In this document: one piece after another, positions 10,695-22,450 of the stretch | How the letters are laid out: each line of letters starts with the position of its first letter | How positions within the stretch are numbered: the first letter of the stretch is position 1 | NCBI GenBank assembly: GCA_001939145.1 | Contig: LSRX01000007.1 | Coordinates: 354,322 to 418,321 of the forward strand | Length of the DNA: 64,000 nt | Source of the DNA: Symbiodinium microadriaticum | Taxonomy: Eukaryota > Sar > Dinophyceae > Suessiales > Symbiodiniaceae | Direction: 5' to 3' | The notes under the pieces: generated by a model | What the model was told of the DNA's origin: nothing | What the model saw: only the letters and a program-made list of their open reading frames with translations | The model's database searches: none | Made by a program: the position numbers and the translations under genes

Positions 10695-10781
10695 AGCCGC
10701 CGCGTTTTGCGAAACTCGTACATTGAAAAACATCGACAGGTCGCAACCCTCGAGTCCAAACGCCCGACCATAGTAGCCATG
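10695..10781 (+). CDS. Coding-like plus-strand exon
   Basis: Twenty-nine codons lie between AACAAG and GTGAGA, phase 0 at both ends. The peptide contains RRVLRNSYIEKHRQVATLES. The splice pair is good. It is one of few plus-strand candidates, so an antisense reading is a real alternative, though the minus strand lacks matching splice sites. Confidence 0.42.
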
Positions 10782-11694
10782 GTGAGAACGTCAAAAGACC
10801 TTTAAGCGGGCGGTTTAGGGTTTAGGGTTGCAACCGGCAAGCAACACGAAACAGCGAAGGTCAGATCTGAAGCCTAAGAAATCTTCGACAGGAGACAACC
10901 GGTCCCTGCTTCTTCTGACCAGACCCAATTTTTCTAAGCCCAGAACGAGGGCCCGAAACCAAAACACCCTCAGCAGACTGGAAAAACCCATAAAGTACCT
11001 TTATGTTAGCCTGCTAATAAGCTGAGAGCACCCCCATAATGTATACTAGCCTTCTAGAACCCTTTCGAAAAAAAAGGCCGAGAAGGAGCTGTGAAGCCCA
11101 TACCGATCCCTCAAACCGGGCCCACGAAATGGCCGATTCTCAGCCTCAGAGTTTAGGGCTTAGGGCGCTTTAGGGCTTGTAGGGCTGTGCGTTCAAGATG
11201 TAAGGTCTGTGGTTCAGGAGGCTCGGACATTTAGAAACTTGACACCGCTAGCCGTTCCTCCAGACTTGCTAACGATGAAGATGTTGTGAATGAAGCGGAG
11301 CGCAGGAAGAACTTAAGGTCATAGCCAGGCTGCCATTTTGAGCCGTTTAGGGCACGAAGCCTGCAGCCCAGCCCTGAACCCCAAAGTCTCAATACTAGCT
11401 GACTGCCAAAAGTTCATCGAGGTCCCAAATCCAAAGAGTCAGGACAGAGAAGGTAGCACTAAGGAGACCAGCGCGCCGAAGAAACCCGGTATATAATAGC
11501 ACCCTTATGGTCCTTAGCAGTGGGTAGTTGGGAAAAAATCGAGGGTAGTTGGGGGGGGCTCTAGGGAGGTTTGTCCTCAAGAGGTAACCGTTGATGGCTT
11601 GAAATATTCCGGCCACCCTCTTCATCGTCGAATGTAGATGAGATCTTCGATTTTTTGGCTTCGGGTTTATAGCTCTAAGCCCTAAATCCCAAAC
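10782..11694. other. No supported gene
   Basis: A few TTTAGGG motifs (10813-10830, 11150-11170) and unique sequence. ORFs of 65 and 76 codons without domain or codon support. Confidence 0.4.
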
Positions 11695-11826
11695 ATCCTC
11701 AAACCCAGCACACCGAACCCTAAACCCCTAAACCCCCTAAACCCCCAAGGCCCCCTAAACCCCCTCTTCGGGTCCTGAACCCCTAATCCCTGAACCCCAA
11801 ACAGGCCCTGAACCCCTAAACCCTAA
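11695..11826. repeat. Telomere-like array, CCCTAAA/CCCCTAAA type
   Basis: Degenerate CCCTAAA, CCCCCTAAA and CCCTGAACCCC units run up to a single N at 11827. Confidence 0.85.
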
Positions 11827-11827
11827 A

Positions 11828-11828
11828 N

Positions 11829-11867
<39 letters not shown>

Positions 11868-11944
11868 GTACTACTGCTACTAGTACTACTGCTACTACTA
11901 CTACTACGACGACGACGACGACGACGACTACTACTACTACTACT
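11828..11944. repeat. (CTA)n and (CGA)n trinucleotide tract after a single-N gap
   Basis: CTACTA units with GTA and TGC interruptions, then nine GAC units, then CTA again. The N at 11827 shows that the assembly was joined here, so the array length is uncertain. Confidence 0.9.
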
Positions 11945-11949
11945 GATCT

Positions 11950-13609
11950 TCTGCTGCTACGAGCCCCAATCTCTCGAACATCATTTACTTCCCCTGCTCA
12001 CGTCGTATCTTTCTGGCCTGAGTAGTAATATATCCATGTCATCTAAATACAAAAAAGAATAATTCCAACATACATTCATTTACACGTTTATAAGCATTTG
12101 TAAATACACACAAGCGCATATGGACCAGGGTCCGGCCCTGTCCCATGCATTTTCTCACTTTGAACTTTGTGTATACCCTGAGGCAAGCGACATGGAGCCC
12201 GAGGTGCATGTCGATAAGCCCCAGAAACGAAGGGTTCATGTTTGCCGGTCTCGCATGAAGCTCGAGAGAGCATGCAAAGAACAAACTTAGCCAACGTTAT
12301 AGTGAAACATATTATGAGTCTGGTGATTAGGTTAGGAACTCCAGAAAATAGGACAGTGCAGAGTATATTTCTTGATATGGTAAAAACGCCACTTTCCATC
12401 CGACGGCCAGCCGCTATCTGCCACGCAAACAGTGTTTGCAGTAGACTTGCTTGTTATTCACTTGTTTGCTTTTCAGAACCAGCAATGAGCTGAAAGAACA
12501 TGTGTTAAAATCTCATCAGTTTCGGTGTTGTTTAATTTTTCTCAACCAGTAATATAGCAAACATGACGGGAATTTATTAAAGCTAATTTCCAACTCAATC
12601 TGCTAGCGATTGACTAGCGTGCAGTTCAATATGGGAATAACTGCAGAATGCGATTACAGTTCCGGTATATATTATATCAACTACATGATCCAAACAAAGG
12701 AGCACGATTGGATATGTAACGCGGGAATCAACTGTTTGGTTTAGGCGGGCTTTAATATCACTGAAATACTCACTAAGTTGAATTAAACAGCAACCGCATA
12801 CTGGCGAAGTCTCATTTAAGCATCATCAAGTATTGCGTATATGCTCGGTAACTATGAATTACTGATATTCTCATTCTCCTTTACTTGCCGTGATCTACCT
12901 CCTAAATGTCATCTTGATATCAACAACGGTCTAGGTTTGCACTGATGAGATAAAGTCGCATATAGTACATGAACATAAAACAATTACAAGCTATATGAAC
13001 AGATACTAGGCACCTCTCATAATGGTAATTCGATGCTGAGAATGAATAACTACCAGACGATTGTTTCAGGGAAATTTCCTTTCACGGGAACCTACAGCAC
13101 TAGTGTTTTTAAGTAACATGGACCCGTAGATAAATGCTAGCCACATATTGGGCTAGAGCTCACTAGGTCTCTGATAAAGTGCTCGGAAAATGGTGCTCAC
13201 TAAATAGCATCAACGTATGTAACCCTATACTGTATACAAAATGCAAGTTAAATACTAAACGAGTATTCGATAAACTGCTGTGAGCGTACTAACTATGAGA
13301 ATTTCTTCTTTATTCTGTGATGATCTAGTATTTAAGTAGTAAACACATGCTATATAGATCATATCTACTTACAGTGGACATATGACGAACATACTGAACA
13401 GCATAAAACCGATCTCCACTCATCTAAGATTCAATTGAACTGTACAACATCGCATGATGTTGTAACCTTGCTAGATTTGCAATATGTCATGTGGCAATAT
13501 ATCGCATCCCATGGATAGTCAGAAACCACAAACGCTGGGTACAATAGAAAACGTCCAAAACACTGGGTACAGGATCCGTCTTAGAACCCAAATACATGCC
13601 TAGGAATCC
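11950..13609. other. AT-richer block without telomere-like motifs or clear exons
   Basis: Over about 1.6 kb the pervasive TTTAGGG/CCCTAAA motifs vanish and base composition shifts toward A and T. ORFs reach 103 codons (12088-12399, minus) but none has a recognisable domain. The block lies between two microsatellites. It could be intergenic DNA, an inserted fragment or a separate contig joined at 11827. Confidence 0.5.
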
Positions 13610-14062
13610 ACATATATATATATATATATACATATGCATTTACGCCTTTACACATAAACACGGCCATACGTATATACATGCATACAACTATGCAAACATA
13701 CCTACATACATACATACATACATACATACATACCTACCTACATACCTACATACCTACATACCTACATACCTACATACATACATACCTTACATTACATTAC
13801 ATACCTTACATTACATTACATTACATTACATTACATTACATTACATTACAATACATTGCATTGCATTGCATTGCATTGCATTGCATTGCATTGCATTGCA
13901 TTGCATTACATTACATTACATTACATTACATTACATTACATTACATTACATTACATTACATTACATTACATTACATACATTACATTACAAACAAACAAAC
14001 AAACAAACAAACATACATACATACATACATACATACATACATACATACATACGTACACACAT
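13610..14062. repeat. Large compound microsatellite: (AT)n, (ACAT)n, (ACCT)n, (TTACA)n, (TTGCA)n, (AAAC)n
   Basis: Ordered blocks: AT near 13613-13635, ACAT/CTAC units 13700-13790, TTACA pentamers 13785-13850, about ten TTGCA pentamers 13855-13905, TTACA again to 13985, AAAC 13988-14012 and ACAT 14012-14055. The 172-codon plus-strand ORF (13596-14114) is an artefact of this. Confidence 0.95.
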
Positions 14063-14199
14063 ATATTCATATAAACAGACATATAAAAGACTGATCTTTT
14101 TGAACTGCCTGTAAATAATACCATAAAACAACAAATAGCTTGGTATGCATAAAGTCTGAGAAAGCGCAGGGCCAGGGCATCCTACAGCCGCTAACCGGA

Positions 14200-14282
14200 A
14201 GAACAAGGACTGCCTGGGATTCTGCGAGTCCTGGCTTGGAGGACGTCCGTGCTGCGAACCACAGAGTTGGGCTCGCCTTTTG
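14200..14282 (-). CDS. Coding-like island
   Basis: The minus strand reads GEPNSVVRSTDVLQARTRRI then PGSPCSSG, free of low-complexity sequence. Borders are not certain; a GC donor follows CCAG. It is in line with the minus-strand exons at 14349 and 14815. No family recognised. Confidence 0.35.
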
Positions 14283-14348
14283 GTAGTTTTAGGGTTTAGG
14301 GTTTAGGGGTAGGTTTTAGCTTTGGATTTTTGGGGTTTCGGCACTCAC

Positions 14349-14450
14349 AGTCGGACAAAAGCCAGGCGAGGATGTTGGTGCGTAGTTGGGTTAATTCGGG
14401 GTTTCGACTCGGAGAGCCGTACAAGGCAGGCAAGGCTTCGAGGTCGCAGG
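14349..14450 (-). CDS. Coding-like exon, function unknown
   Basis: After GCAAAG the minus strand reads CDLEALPALYGSPSRNPELT then QLRTNILAWLLSD, and it ends at a consensus GTGAGT donor. The peptide is well structured, with a hydrophobic helix at the end. No family recognised. It probably belongs to the same gene as the neighbouring minus-strand islands. Confidence 0.55.
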
Positions 14451-14814
14451 CTTTGCGGCGAGGGAGTGAGGGAGGCCGTGGTTTTGCATCATAGGCATTG
14501 ACAGCAAGTAGGGTTTTATGTATGGTAACATAGCCATAAAGGTTCACGATTCAACACGACACGACAGAGAAGTGTACCACATGAATGCGGGAACCTGTAT
14601 AAGCCGGCAACCAACCCTCCAGGTACCTCCTGTCATCCAAGAACCTTCCATTGGCAGGTTGCAGTCATTTCTATTCGGAAGAGGGGTTGAGTATCCAAGC
14701 CATATGGGGTTCGGGGATTAGAACTGTAGGGCTGAACTCTAGGGTTAAGGGATTAGAACTCTAAACTCCGACTCTTGGCCTTGTCGGGCTTTAGGGTCCA
14801 TTGGTTTCAGCGTC

Positions 14815-14942
14815 GGGCTAGCATGACTTGTCTTGTTCCTCTCCATTGCAGCGGCCATGCTTGAGTGGTGCATCTGATAATCAGGTGGGCTTCTGACAAC
14901 TTGCACGCAGATGCCTTGAGCAGGCCCCCAAGTGTACATGTT
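14815..14942 (-). CDS. Coding-like exon, function unknown
   Basis: The minus strand reads YTWGPAQGICVQVVRSPPDY then QMHHSSMAAAMERNKTSHA. Composition is protein-like; exact splice sites were not fixed. No family recognised. Confidence 0.45.
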
Positions 14943-15434
14943 AGCAAGGCTGCCACGGCTTCATAACGGCATATGGCAACAATGTTTCCTTATCCTGCGC
15001 TTCAACACCGCTCCTTGCACCCCTTGCAGTATCGAAATGTTACGAGGCTCGTCTCTTGGTGAGATGGATTGGCATGACTCTTGGAAACGGCCGCCGAACC
15101 AATGAATGTGGACTGATGGGGGTCATCATACAGACAAACAGTTCGCACCGAGGCAATACACGTAGCCAACTGAGGTGGCAGGATGAGTATTCTGCCAAAC
15201 GGCAACAGAACACAGGACGCTGTTCAGTTGTGTCCATCATGTTGCTGAAGCCAAGCTCTGACGACTACATCGCTAATCAGCGCAAGCTTCAAACCCCCTG
15301 CCCAAACGCCGAAGCTCCGAAGGCCCCGCCCCCCTAAACCCTAAACCCTTTTTTGAACCCAGACTCTGCCAACCCTAAACCCTAAACCCCTAAATAAACC
15401 CTAAGCCCTAAACCCGAAACCCAAAAAAAAACAC

Positions 15435-15503
15435 CGCTGTTCCTCAGCCCGGTGGCTGCTGCAAAGGCATCTTTTTCGACCTCGAGGGGTACCTCTGATG
15501 ATG
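15435..15503 (-). CDS. Coding-like exon between opposed telomere-like blocks
   Basis: The minus strand reads SSEVPLEVEKDAFAAATGLR then N. It sits between a CCCTAAA block (15335-15420) and a TTTAGGG block (15508-15628) on the plus strand, the arrangement seen around confirmed exons of the Tudor and calpain genes. No family recognised. Confidence 0.45.
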
Positions 15504-15507
15504 TGCT

Positions 15508-15628
15508 TAGGGTTTAGGGGTTCAGGGGTTTAGGGGTTTAGGGCTTTAGGGTTTAGGGGTTTAGGGTTTGGGGTTTAGGGGTTCAGGGGTTTAGGGTTTA
15601 GGAGTTTGGGGGTTTAGGGTTTAGGGTT
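15508..15628. repeat. Telomere-like array, TTTAGGG/TTTAGGGG type
   Basis: About 120 bp of TTTAGGG, TTTAGGGG and TTCAGGGG units. It is oppositely oriented to the CCCTAAA block at 15335-15420. Confidence 0.85.
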
Positions 15629-17099
15629 CTGTCATCGTCAATAAGGCTTCGTTATCAGTTCTGTAGGAGAACTGAGACCCAACTGGCCTCCCCGCAACGA
15701 AATCCCACAACAAATGCGAAAGCCGTGTGCCCCTCAATGGTCAAACCCAATTTCCGAAATCCTAACACACGAACTCCAAGCGGCCACCGCTAGAGCCCGA
15801 ATCGACCGAAGCCCTTAAAGCACTAAAGCCCGCAATCCTGAACCCTCAAGGCTTAAACTTAAACCCTTGAGGCCCTATACCCCTTACATGCCACAAAGGC
15901 GAAGACCCTCCTTGGCCCTAATCCTACAAGCCCTTGGGCCCTAAACCCCAAAACCCAACCCAATGCCACGGTTCCTCGAATGCAACCAGGGCAGTGAAGA
16001 GCGCTACGCGCGTGCGGTTTCGAACTTTGCTGGCGAGGCTCTCCTTGGATTCATCCCAGAGTCGGTTTGAGGTTTGGGGTTAAGGGTTTAGGACCCGAAG
16101 GTATTCTTGGATGTTCGTACCGGGCTTTATAAGGTATTGCAAGGCCTTTCGAAGGTGTCGAAAGGTGCTTAGAGGGCTGTACGAGGCTTTCTTTCCGTAT
16201 AGAGTTTATAGGGTTGACTTTGAGGATTAATGCAGGTGTAGTCGTTTGTAGTCCTGATCGTCGTGTTCCTTGTCTGCAGAGGCAGGACTTTTCGGTTATC
16301 GGGAGGCGGTACAAGGTTTTCGGGCATCAGGCTGCTTTTCAGAACGCTGTTTCACGGTCTCGAACATCGGCACTCACTCTCGAACAAGTGCTGCAAGGCA
16401 AGGTTCTTGGCGCGTGATCGCTTAGACCAGGTATCATGGTCTAAACCCTACAAACCCTAAACCCCTAAACTATATAGTTCCCAAATATGAAGTCGCGGGC
16501 TTCGGGCCTTGAAAGAGCCTTCGGTCTTCTGAGCAAACACCACCCGGTATCCCCTGGTGTAAGCCTTTCCTAAACCCTAACCCCTAAATCCTAAACCCTA
16601 CATCCATGTAAAGCAATAATTACGGGCCTACCTTCCCTGTAAGCCTCTCTCCTCCAAATCCCACAGGCATCAAGTTTTGTTGAGCCCCAAGTCCCCCAAC
16701 CTCATATTAGACCACACAAGCATAAAGTTTCTTGAGCCCCATGTACAGCAATCAGTGTTTTTCTTATGAAACCGAGACCATGGATTGTAGCACCTTTCCG
16801 GGGTCTCACGTCCTTGGAGTGGATCTTAGCCGACAAACAAGTTTTCCAAAACCAGGCGCTATCGTCGCAGGGTCTAGGTACTGCCGCAAACTTAACACAA
16901 CCTACACCCAAAAAATCGTGCAGTCACCGTTATTCGCCCTCAACAAAACGAACACATGTTTAGAGTTTAGGGATGTGGGGTTAGAGGGCTAAGCTCTAAA
17001 CCCTAGAGCCCCTAAGGGTTTCTGGTTTAGGGTCCAGGATAATAAAACCTATACAAACCCTAATATACCCTAATCTAGGATGCCTAAACCCTAAACCGA
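15629..17099. other. Unique and telomere-like sequence, no supported gene
   Basis: CCCTAAA-like motifs at 15890-15960, 16440-16470, 16570-16605 and 17050-17097. ORFs up to 87 codons on both strands (16051-16314, 16702-16992) without recognised domain; an exon in 16760-16900 is possible on either strand. Confidence 0.4.
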
Positions 17100-17197
17100 A
17101 GTTTGGCATCGAAGTGCGGGAAGCCCCGCCGATGCGCGATGCCAGGAGGCCATGGACGCGCTAACATCGGTGACCTTCCAAGTCGAAGGCATGCCCC
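17100..17197 (+). CDS. Coding-like island, strand uncertain
   Basis: The plus strand after ACCGAAG contains CQEAMDALTSVTFQVEGMPR and ends at a GT that begins an introner-like element (GGGTTCTTAAC...). The minus strand is also open (TWKVTDVSASMASWHRASAG). Good exon composition, but orientation is undecided. Confidence 0.35.
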
Positions 17198-17198
17198 G

Positions 17199-17408
17199 AG
17201 GGGTTCTTAACTTTAAGCTACCATGAGGAAACCATATAGCAGTTTCCAAAGACCCGCTAACAAACTTAATTTAATCCACGTTAGGGAAACCGTCGTACTT
17301 GCCGTAGATGCTAAGGAGCTGAACTTAAGTTACCATAAGGAAACCATCGCATTTACTATAGATCCCGTATATGGTAAGTTCAACTAAATTCCCTAGCACG
17401 AACCCAGC
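17199..17408. repeat. Degenerate introner-like element, TIR family GGGTTCTT...AACCCAG
   Basis: It starts GGGTTCTTAAC with AAGCTACCATGAGGAAACC, carries a second AAGTTACCATAAGGAAACC at 17328-17346 and ends GCACGAACCCAG. The termini and the TACCATAA core match the calpain intron at 55699-55802. Similar right ends lie at 23050-23070 and 51715-51737. Confidence 0.5.
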
Positions 17409-18019
17409 CAAGGGGTCTTTAAGTACCTCTATAGTCTCTATAGTAGAAGGTAGGGCCAACGCGGGCCTATATGTGCCTGTAAAATGGAAAGTAGGGCTTG
17501 GTTATTAGTACTAGAGTCTGCGTCGGTACCTCTCGTATATTGGTACTTTAGATCCTTGACGGTGGTGCTTTCAATCTCGCATTTTGATGAAGGGGGCCTC
17601 TATGAGAGAGCTGTCAGCCCCTTTGCGAGAAAAAAATTACTCAACAAGAGCCACACAGGATCGTTGTACTTAAAGGATCAGATGCACTTCTGATTCCTTA
17701 GCAACTGATAAGCCTAATTAAAGTACAGATCACGCACTTCCGCAGCTAGCCCCATCCTCGAAGTCGGATTTAAAGCACTTATTAGGCATGTGTTTCTGTT
17801 CCTGCCACATGCTTCGCTATCTTGGCTGAAGGGCCTGCGGGGGTTGAGGCTTTCAGCAGCTTCCGCTTGGACAAAGGATGTGGGTCGAGGACATGCAACA
17901 AGCTCGAAATAGGGAATCCTTAAATATCCTAAAGCCTAAACCGTAGCCGCCCAAACAAGACCATCCTATATTGACGCCATATGAACCTAAGGGGAAGCTG
18001 CATCGTAGGGTTTGCAGTT

Positions 18020-18092
18020 TCGCATGTCAATCCAGCGGCGGTGCCCCCAGGCGAAGTCCGCAGCACAATGTTCAATGCACAAGGCCCAAACA
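18020..18092 (-). CDS. Coding-like exon, function unknown
   Basis: The minus strand reads ALCIEHCAADFAWGHRRWID then MRNC, rich in Cys, His and Trp. This composition is not produced by the repeats nearby. No family recognised. It lies downstream of two other minus-strand exons, in one likely gene. Confidence 0.5.
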
Positions 18093-18178
18093 GGGTTTAG
18101 GGTTTAGAGGCTTAGGGGTATTGAGTTTGGGGCTTTAGGGGTTTAGGAATGAGGGCTGTAGCCAAACACATCATGTCT

Positions 18179-18237
18179 CTGGATCCCTCGACACCTCGGC
18201 GAAGGGGTCTGTGAGGTTGGCTTTGTCCAAGTGTTTA
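18179..18237 (-). CDS. Coding-like exon, function unknown
   Basis: The minus strand reads HLDKANLTDPFAEVSRDPE, with typical soluble-protein composition. Splice borders not fixed. Likely in the same gene as 18020-18092 and 18760-18840. Confidence 0.45.
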
Positions 18238-18759
18238 TGTACTGTGTGCTTTGCTCGTCAGGGCCTTCTTTGTACTGCTGCGCAGTCATGTTTGTAATCA
18301 TACAGTGTTATAGAGGTCAACGGATACTTAATGCATGATCAGGGTGCTTTTCCATGTTGGAGATATTGGCATTAAATAGGGCTTCAGCTCCTAGCCGCCT
18401 ACAGGTTCCGGAGGCAAGCCTGCGATGGAGACTCCCGAACCCGAACCCCGCACCACAAACCTACCAACATCAACTAACTAGCCGTTACTAGATCCTAAGG
18501 ACCCATGGTGAAGGGACATTAAGGCCTCTACTAAGGGGTACTTGATGGTTCTACAACCCTGAAGCCCAGGAGCTTGATACCTCAGTCAGGCTACAGTATA
18601 GGGTTTAGGGTAGCTGTTGGCTTTTTTCAGTATGTATCTTATGATAAGGCGTAGTTTTTGTAGCAAGGGCTATTAACAGGGCTCAGGTCTGGGTCCGGAT
18701 GTAGGCAGAGCTCCCCTATAGTGGAGGGACCCTAAACCCTAAACCCTAAACCCTCTAGG

Positions 18760-18840
18760 CTCTCGGCAATGACGGCGTCGAACTCTCCCAACGCATCCGG
18801 CGCTTGCTTCGCAGCCTCTTCCTGGATACGGGTGCGGCTT
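18760..18840 (-). CDS. Coding-like exon, function unknown
   Basis: After the acceptor CCTTTCAG the minus strand reads SRTRIQEEAAKQAPDALGEF then DAVIAES. Acidic and helical. It is flanked on the plus-strand left side by CCCTAAA (18730-18754). The donor is either GC or GA; not resolved. Confidence 0.52.
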
Positions 18841-19997
18841 CTGAAAGGAGAGGGCGAGTCCAAAGAACAAACAAACACACACTCTATGCCTAGCATAGAA
18901 CAGAGTCATGAAACTATCCATTTCGAAACCTTGGACACTAAAACTGAAAACCCGAGACCCTCAAGCCTTAAATCAAACACAAGATACGGTTTGGGGAGGA
19001 GGAATTCCGGGTGTCGGCAGTCACACTCAGACTATCAACGAGACAGGTTCGCGACTGGAGAAATCCCCGAGCTGGAAGTACTACAAGAACCTCACAAAAA
19101 CTAGACAAGTTCGTTTTTGTGGAACATGACATCTCTCATAACTACATGCGGAAGCTGGTGACAGTGAGCGTAGTAGTACAAGAACGTCTCGGTGGCTCGG
19201 CCAAACGATTCCAATTTGTCGTAGAATCGCAGCAGAAAGAAGCTCGGTTTACGGAAAAGTGAACAGTTGTATGTTACTTGAACATGCAGCTCCGTGCACC
19301 TAAAATCCCAAATGGCACCTCCGCTGTGTCATGGAGAGCAGCAGGACCCTCCACACCACGGAGAAGCCAAGCACCTTCGAAGGATGCATAGGGGTGTAGG
19401 GCTGAAGTGGGGCTGAGGCATGCAGAGCTAATCTAAACCCTAAACCATCCTAAACCCTAAACCCTAGCATTAGGTTTGGGCCCTTTGGGACTCCGGCTTT
19501 GCTTAGTCTTCGGAAGTTGCTCTGACCTGCGCACAATAAGGGCCTTAACGACCTCCACCTCCTTTGCCAATGACGTTTCCGGTAGCCATCACATGAAGAC
19601 CAGAAACCGGATATCACATGAAGTACTCTCGAAACACAAAAGCCTCGACCCTAGACTCTAGACCTTCAATGGCTTGGGTTCCAACCCGCAACCCGAAACA
19701 CAACCCTAAACCCGCTCAACCCAAAGAGACTCTGAAGCCCGACACACCTTAAAATCCCCAAGAGATCTTCGAGACCCTAAACTCTACGACTCTAAGCCCT
19801 GGCTCCAGATTCCAAGCCCTGGGAAATATTATGTTTTGACCTTCTGCAGTTTATGGGACAAGCCTGAAAAGATAGGTAAGTAACGGGAGCCACAGGGTAA
19901 GTCTTTCTTCTTAAACCCGAGACCCCTAAACCCTACTAGAAACCCTAAACCCCTCATCCCCTACACACCCTAAAACCCTAAACCCTATAGACCCTAA
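18841..19997. other. No supported gene
   Basis: Plus-strand ORFs of 73-111 codons at 18769-19262 overlap the minus-strand exon and lack a domain. Telomere-like motifs at 19434-19465 and 19915-20008. Confidence 0.35.
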
Positions 19998-20090
19998 ACC
20001 CTCAAAGCGGCGGCTTCGGTGGCACCCGAACTGAGCCGCTGTGTCGAGGCCACGCGGACGCCCCCCCGGAGAGTGGCGCCCAGGCTCTTC
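19998..20090 (-). CDS. Coding-like exon, function unknown
   Basis: The minus strand reads KSLGATLRGGVRVASTQRLS then SGATEAAA. It lies between CCCTAAA (19915-20006) and TTTAGGG (20125-20160) blocks on the plus strand, like confirmed exons. The sequence resembles a transit-peptide-like, basic and Ala/Ser-rich stretch, but this is not certain. Confidence 0.45.
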
Positions 20091-22344
20091 GCCTCCTTCG
20101 GGCTTCGAGGCTTTAAGCTTTTTAAGGCATTAAAGGGTTTAGGGCTTATAGGGTTTAGGGGTGTAGGATTTATAATAGGGTTTACGAGGCTTTAAGCTTT
20201 TTGAGGCTCTAGAGGGTTTGGGGTTTCATGGACCCTATACCTTTTGAGAGTTCCATAGGTCTAGAGTTTAGGGGACCCTACCTTTTTAGGGGTTCATAGA
20301 CCCTACCTTTTTTTGGGGTTCCTTAGGATGATTTCTCTGTATAAGTCCTGAGGAAGGTAGATTCTTTGGGCTTGAAGGTTTTCTTGATTTTTGCAGTGCT
20401 GTCGACCATTTTTTTGGGGGGGTTTCGGTGGGGCCCTTCTGGCATTGGGATAGTTAGGGCTGTTCCTTTTGACTTCCTAGACCCCAGATCTTACGTCGAA
20501 GAAATCTCAATCCGTAAACCCCAAACTGCAAGAAACCCTAAACCCTACAGCCTGCGTGCTGCAATGTTGTTCAAGGTAGCTGTGATTTAAATCGGAAGCT
20601 TTCGGGCTTGAGGCGGCTTCGCGGGTTTCTAGAACCGCTAATTTAAGGGTTCAGGGCTGGATATGTGCTTGGGGATATGACGTTTGGCTTGTTATTGAGC
20701 CTGGGCGTCGGGATGTACAGGTATACTTTAAGATAAACCTTCTTTTTTTCCTGTGTTCTGGGGGTGCTGCACGGCCTCGCCCTAAACCCTAGACTCTAAG
20801 CCCGAAAGCCCTAAACTCTAAATCGAGGTCTAGCACTTTTGCTTTGGGAGCTTCGGGTTTTGGCGGCTTCGGGTCGGGAATGCAGGGCTCCTTTAGATGC
20901 TCTGCTCTGCGGGATCTATGGCTGGCCTACGGCTTAGGGAGTTTAGGGTTTAGTTAGAATTTTAGGGTCTAGGCCCCTTAAACTACAAAGCACAACCGCC
21001 GAAAGGCCACCCAACTTCTTGAAGGCCGAGGTAAGGCAACTCTAGGTATGCTTACGTAATGATCTCCCAATGAGGGTTTTCTGGAGATCACGCGTACCGG
21101 ACTGTATCCAACTGGTATGTTATAATACGTGTCTGTAGGGGCTATGAGGGCGCTTTTTGTTAGTTGTGCAGGCTTTGGTTTCAAACGCCAAGTTCAACCC
21201 CAGACAGGAAGGTTTAGGCTTTGGTTTTACCGGCCGCCCCAAGCTATCCAACAGCCTCCAGCCCAAAACCCAGTCACTAAACGCCACTACAACACCACGG
21301 CCCAGAAATCCAGAAATTAGCGTGGGGCTTCTTTGGCGGGGCTGCCAGAGCTCAGGCTCCTCAGAGAAGTAAAACAGGCGGCACGCCCGAAGATAGCGTA
21401 CATTTAGTTGACTTCTGGAGAATCGCTAATGTAGTCACCTGCAGATATCCTCCGTGTCACGCCAATGCAAGGGTCTGAAAAGGTATTCTTTTTGTCTGTC
21501 GGCTGGCACAAGGACCTGCAAATTTCAACAGGGCTGATAATAAGGATACTTTATTGCTGAAAACCGCCGCACCCTTAACCCAAATATGAAGAGTAAGAGC
21601 TGCAAAGTGCGAACCTCCAAAAGCGCGGCTGGGAGAGAGCTCATCCCACCTCGTTGAGACACAGCGGCGTCTAAACGCAGCAAAGAGGCTTGGGATTTCG
21701 ACGCGAAGGTTTATAGGGCGCATAGATGCGCACTCAGTAGCTCTTAAGGGACCCCGTCAGTGTTGAAGCCACTTCGGCTTAGGGTCTTGGGTTTAGGGCT
21801 TCATGAACAGCTGGACACGGTTCCTCCAACAATCGCAAGAGGCAGTCGGACCACACCTGGCCACTTAGAGGACTGGCTCCCCTTGACTGGATTAAACACA
21901 AGCATACGTCCAGGGTCTAGGCATTGGAGTTTCGGGCTTCCCCTCAGAAAAAAGATCCGCTGTAGGAGGCTTCCGATTGCCCATCCCACCTACCTGCACC
22001 TGACCCCTGAACACGAAATCCAAAACCGAGAACCCTAAAGCTCAAAATCTTACACCCTGCAGTTTAGGACTTGGGTCTACACCCGAAACCCTTGCAGAAA
22101 TTTGTAGAACTACGACACAAACACATTAAGTTCGGGCACATGCCCCGAATACTGGGCTTTAACGTAACCAGGGTAAAACAGTCAACTCTGATTTCGTAGT
22201 AGTTCCTTCAACGAACAGGTCCACCAAATGGCCAAATTACTGTTATACATGTGTGTATACACACAGATATACATATATATATATATATACATATATATAG
22301 ACTAGAAATATCCACAACATTACTGCATTGTTCCCTACTCCAGA
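20091..22344. other. Mixed unique and telomere-like sequence
   Basis: Includes repeated GGGACCCTACCTTTTTAGG units (20275-20325), TTTAGGG motifs, and ORFs up to 92 codons (21760-22038, plus) without recognised domain. An (AT)n tract is at 22268-22300. Confidence 0.4.
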
Positions 22345-22450
22345 ACTCAGAGCATCCAGGGCTGGCCTTGGGCGCAGTAGAACGGCGGCCGGTCCGGGAA
22401 TCCGAAGAAGTCGGCCTTGCTGCCTTCATGTTCCTCGGGAGGTGACGGAG
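22345..22450 (-). CDS. Coding-like exon, function unknown
   Basis: The minus strand reads PEEHEGSKADFFGFPDRPPF then YCAQGQPWM, aromatic and structured, ending near a stop. The plus strand is open too (ENSEHPGLALGAVERRPVRE), so strand is a judgement. No family recognised. Confidence 0.42.

Noticed and set aside
13596-14114. 172-codon ORF rich in His, Thr, Tyr and Ile
   Set aside because: Entirely made of TACA/TTACA/TTGCA microsatellite; all three frames stay open.
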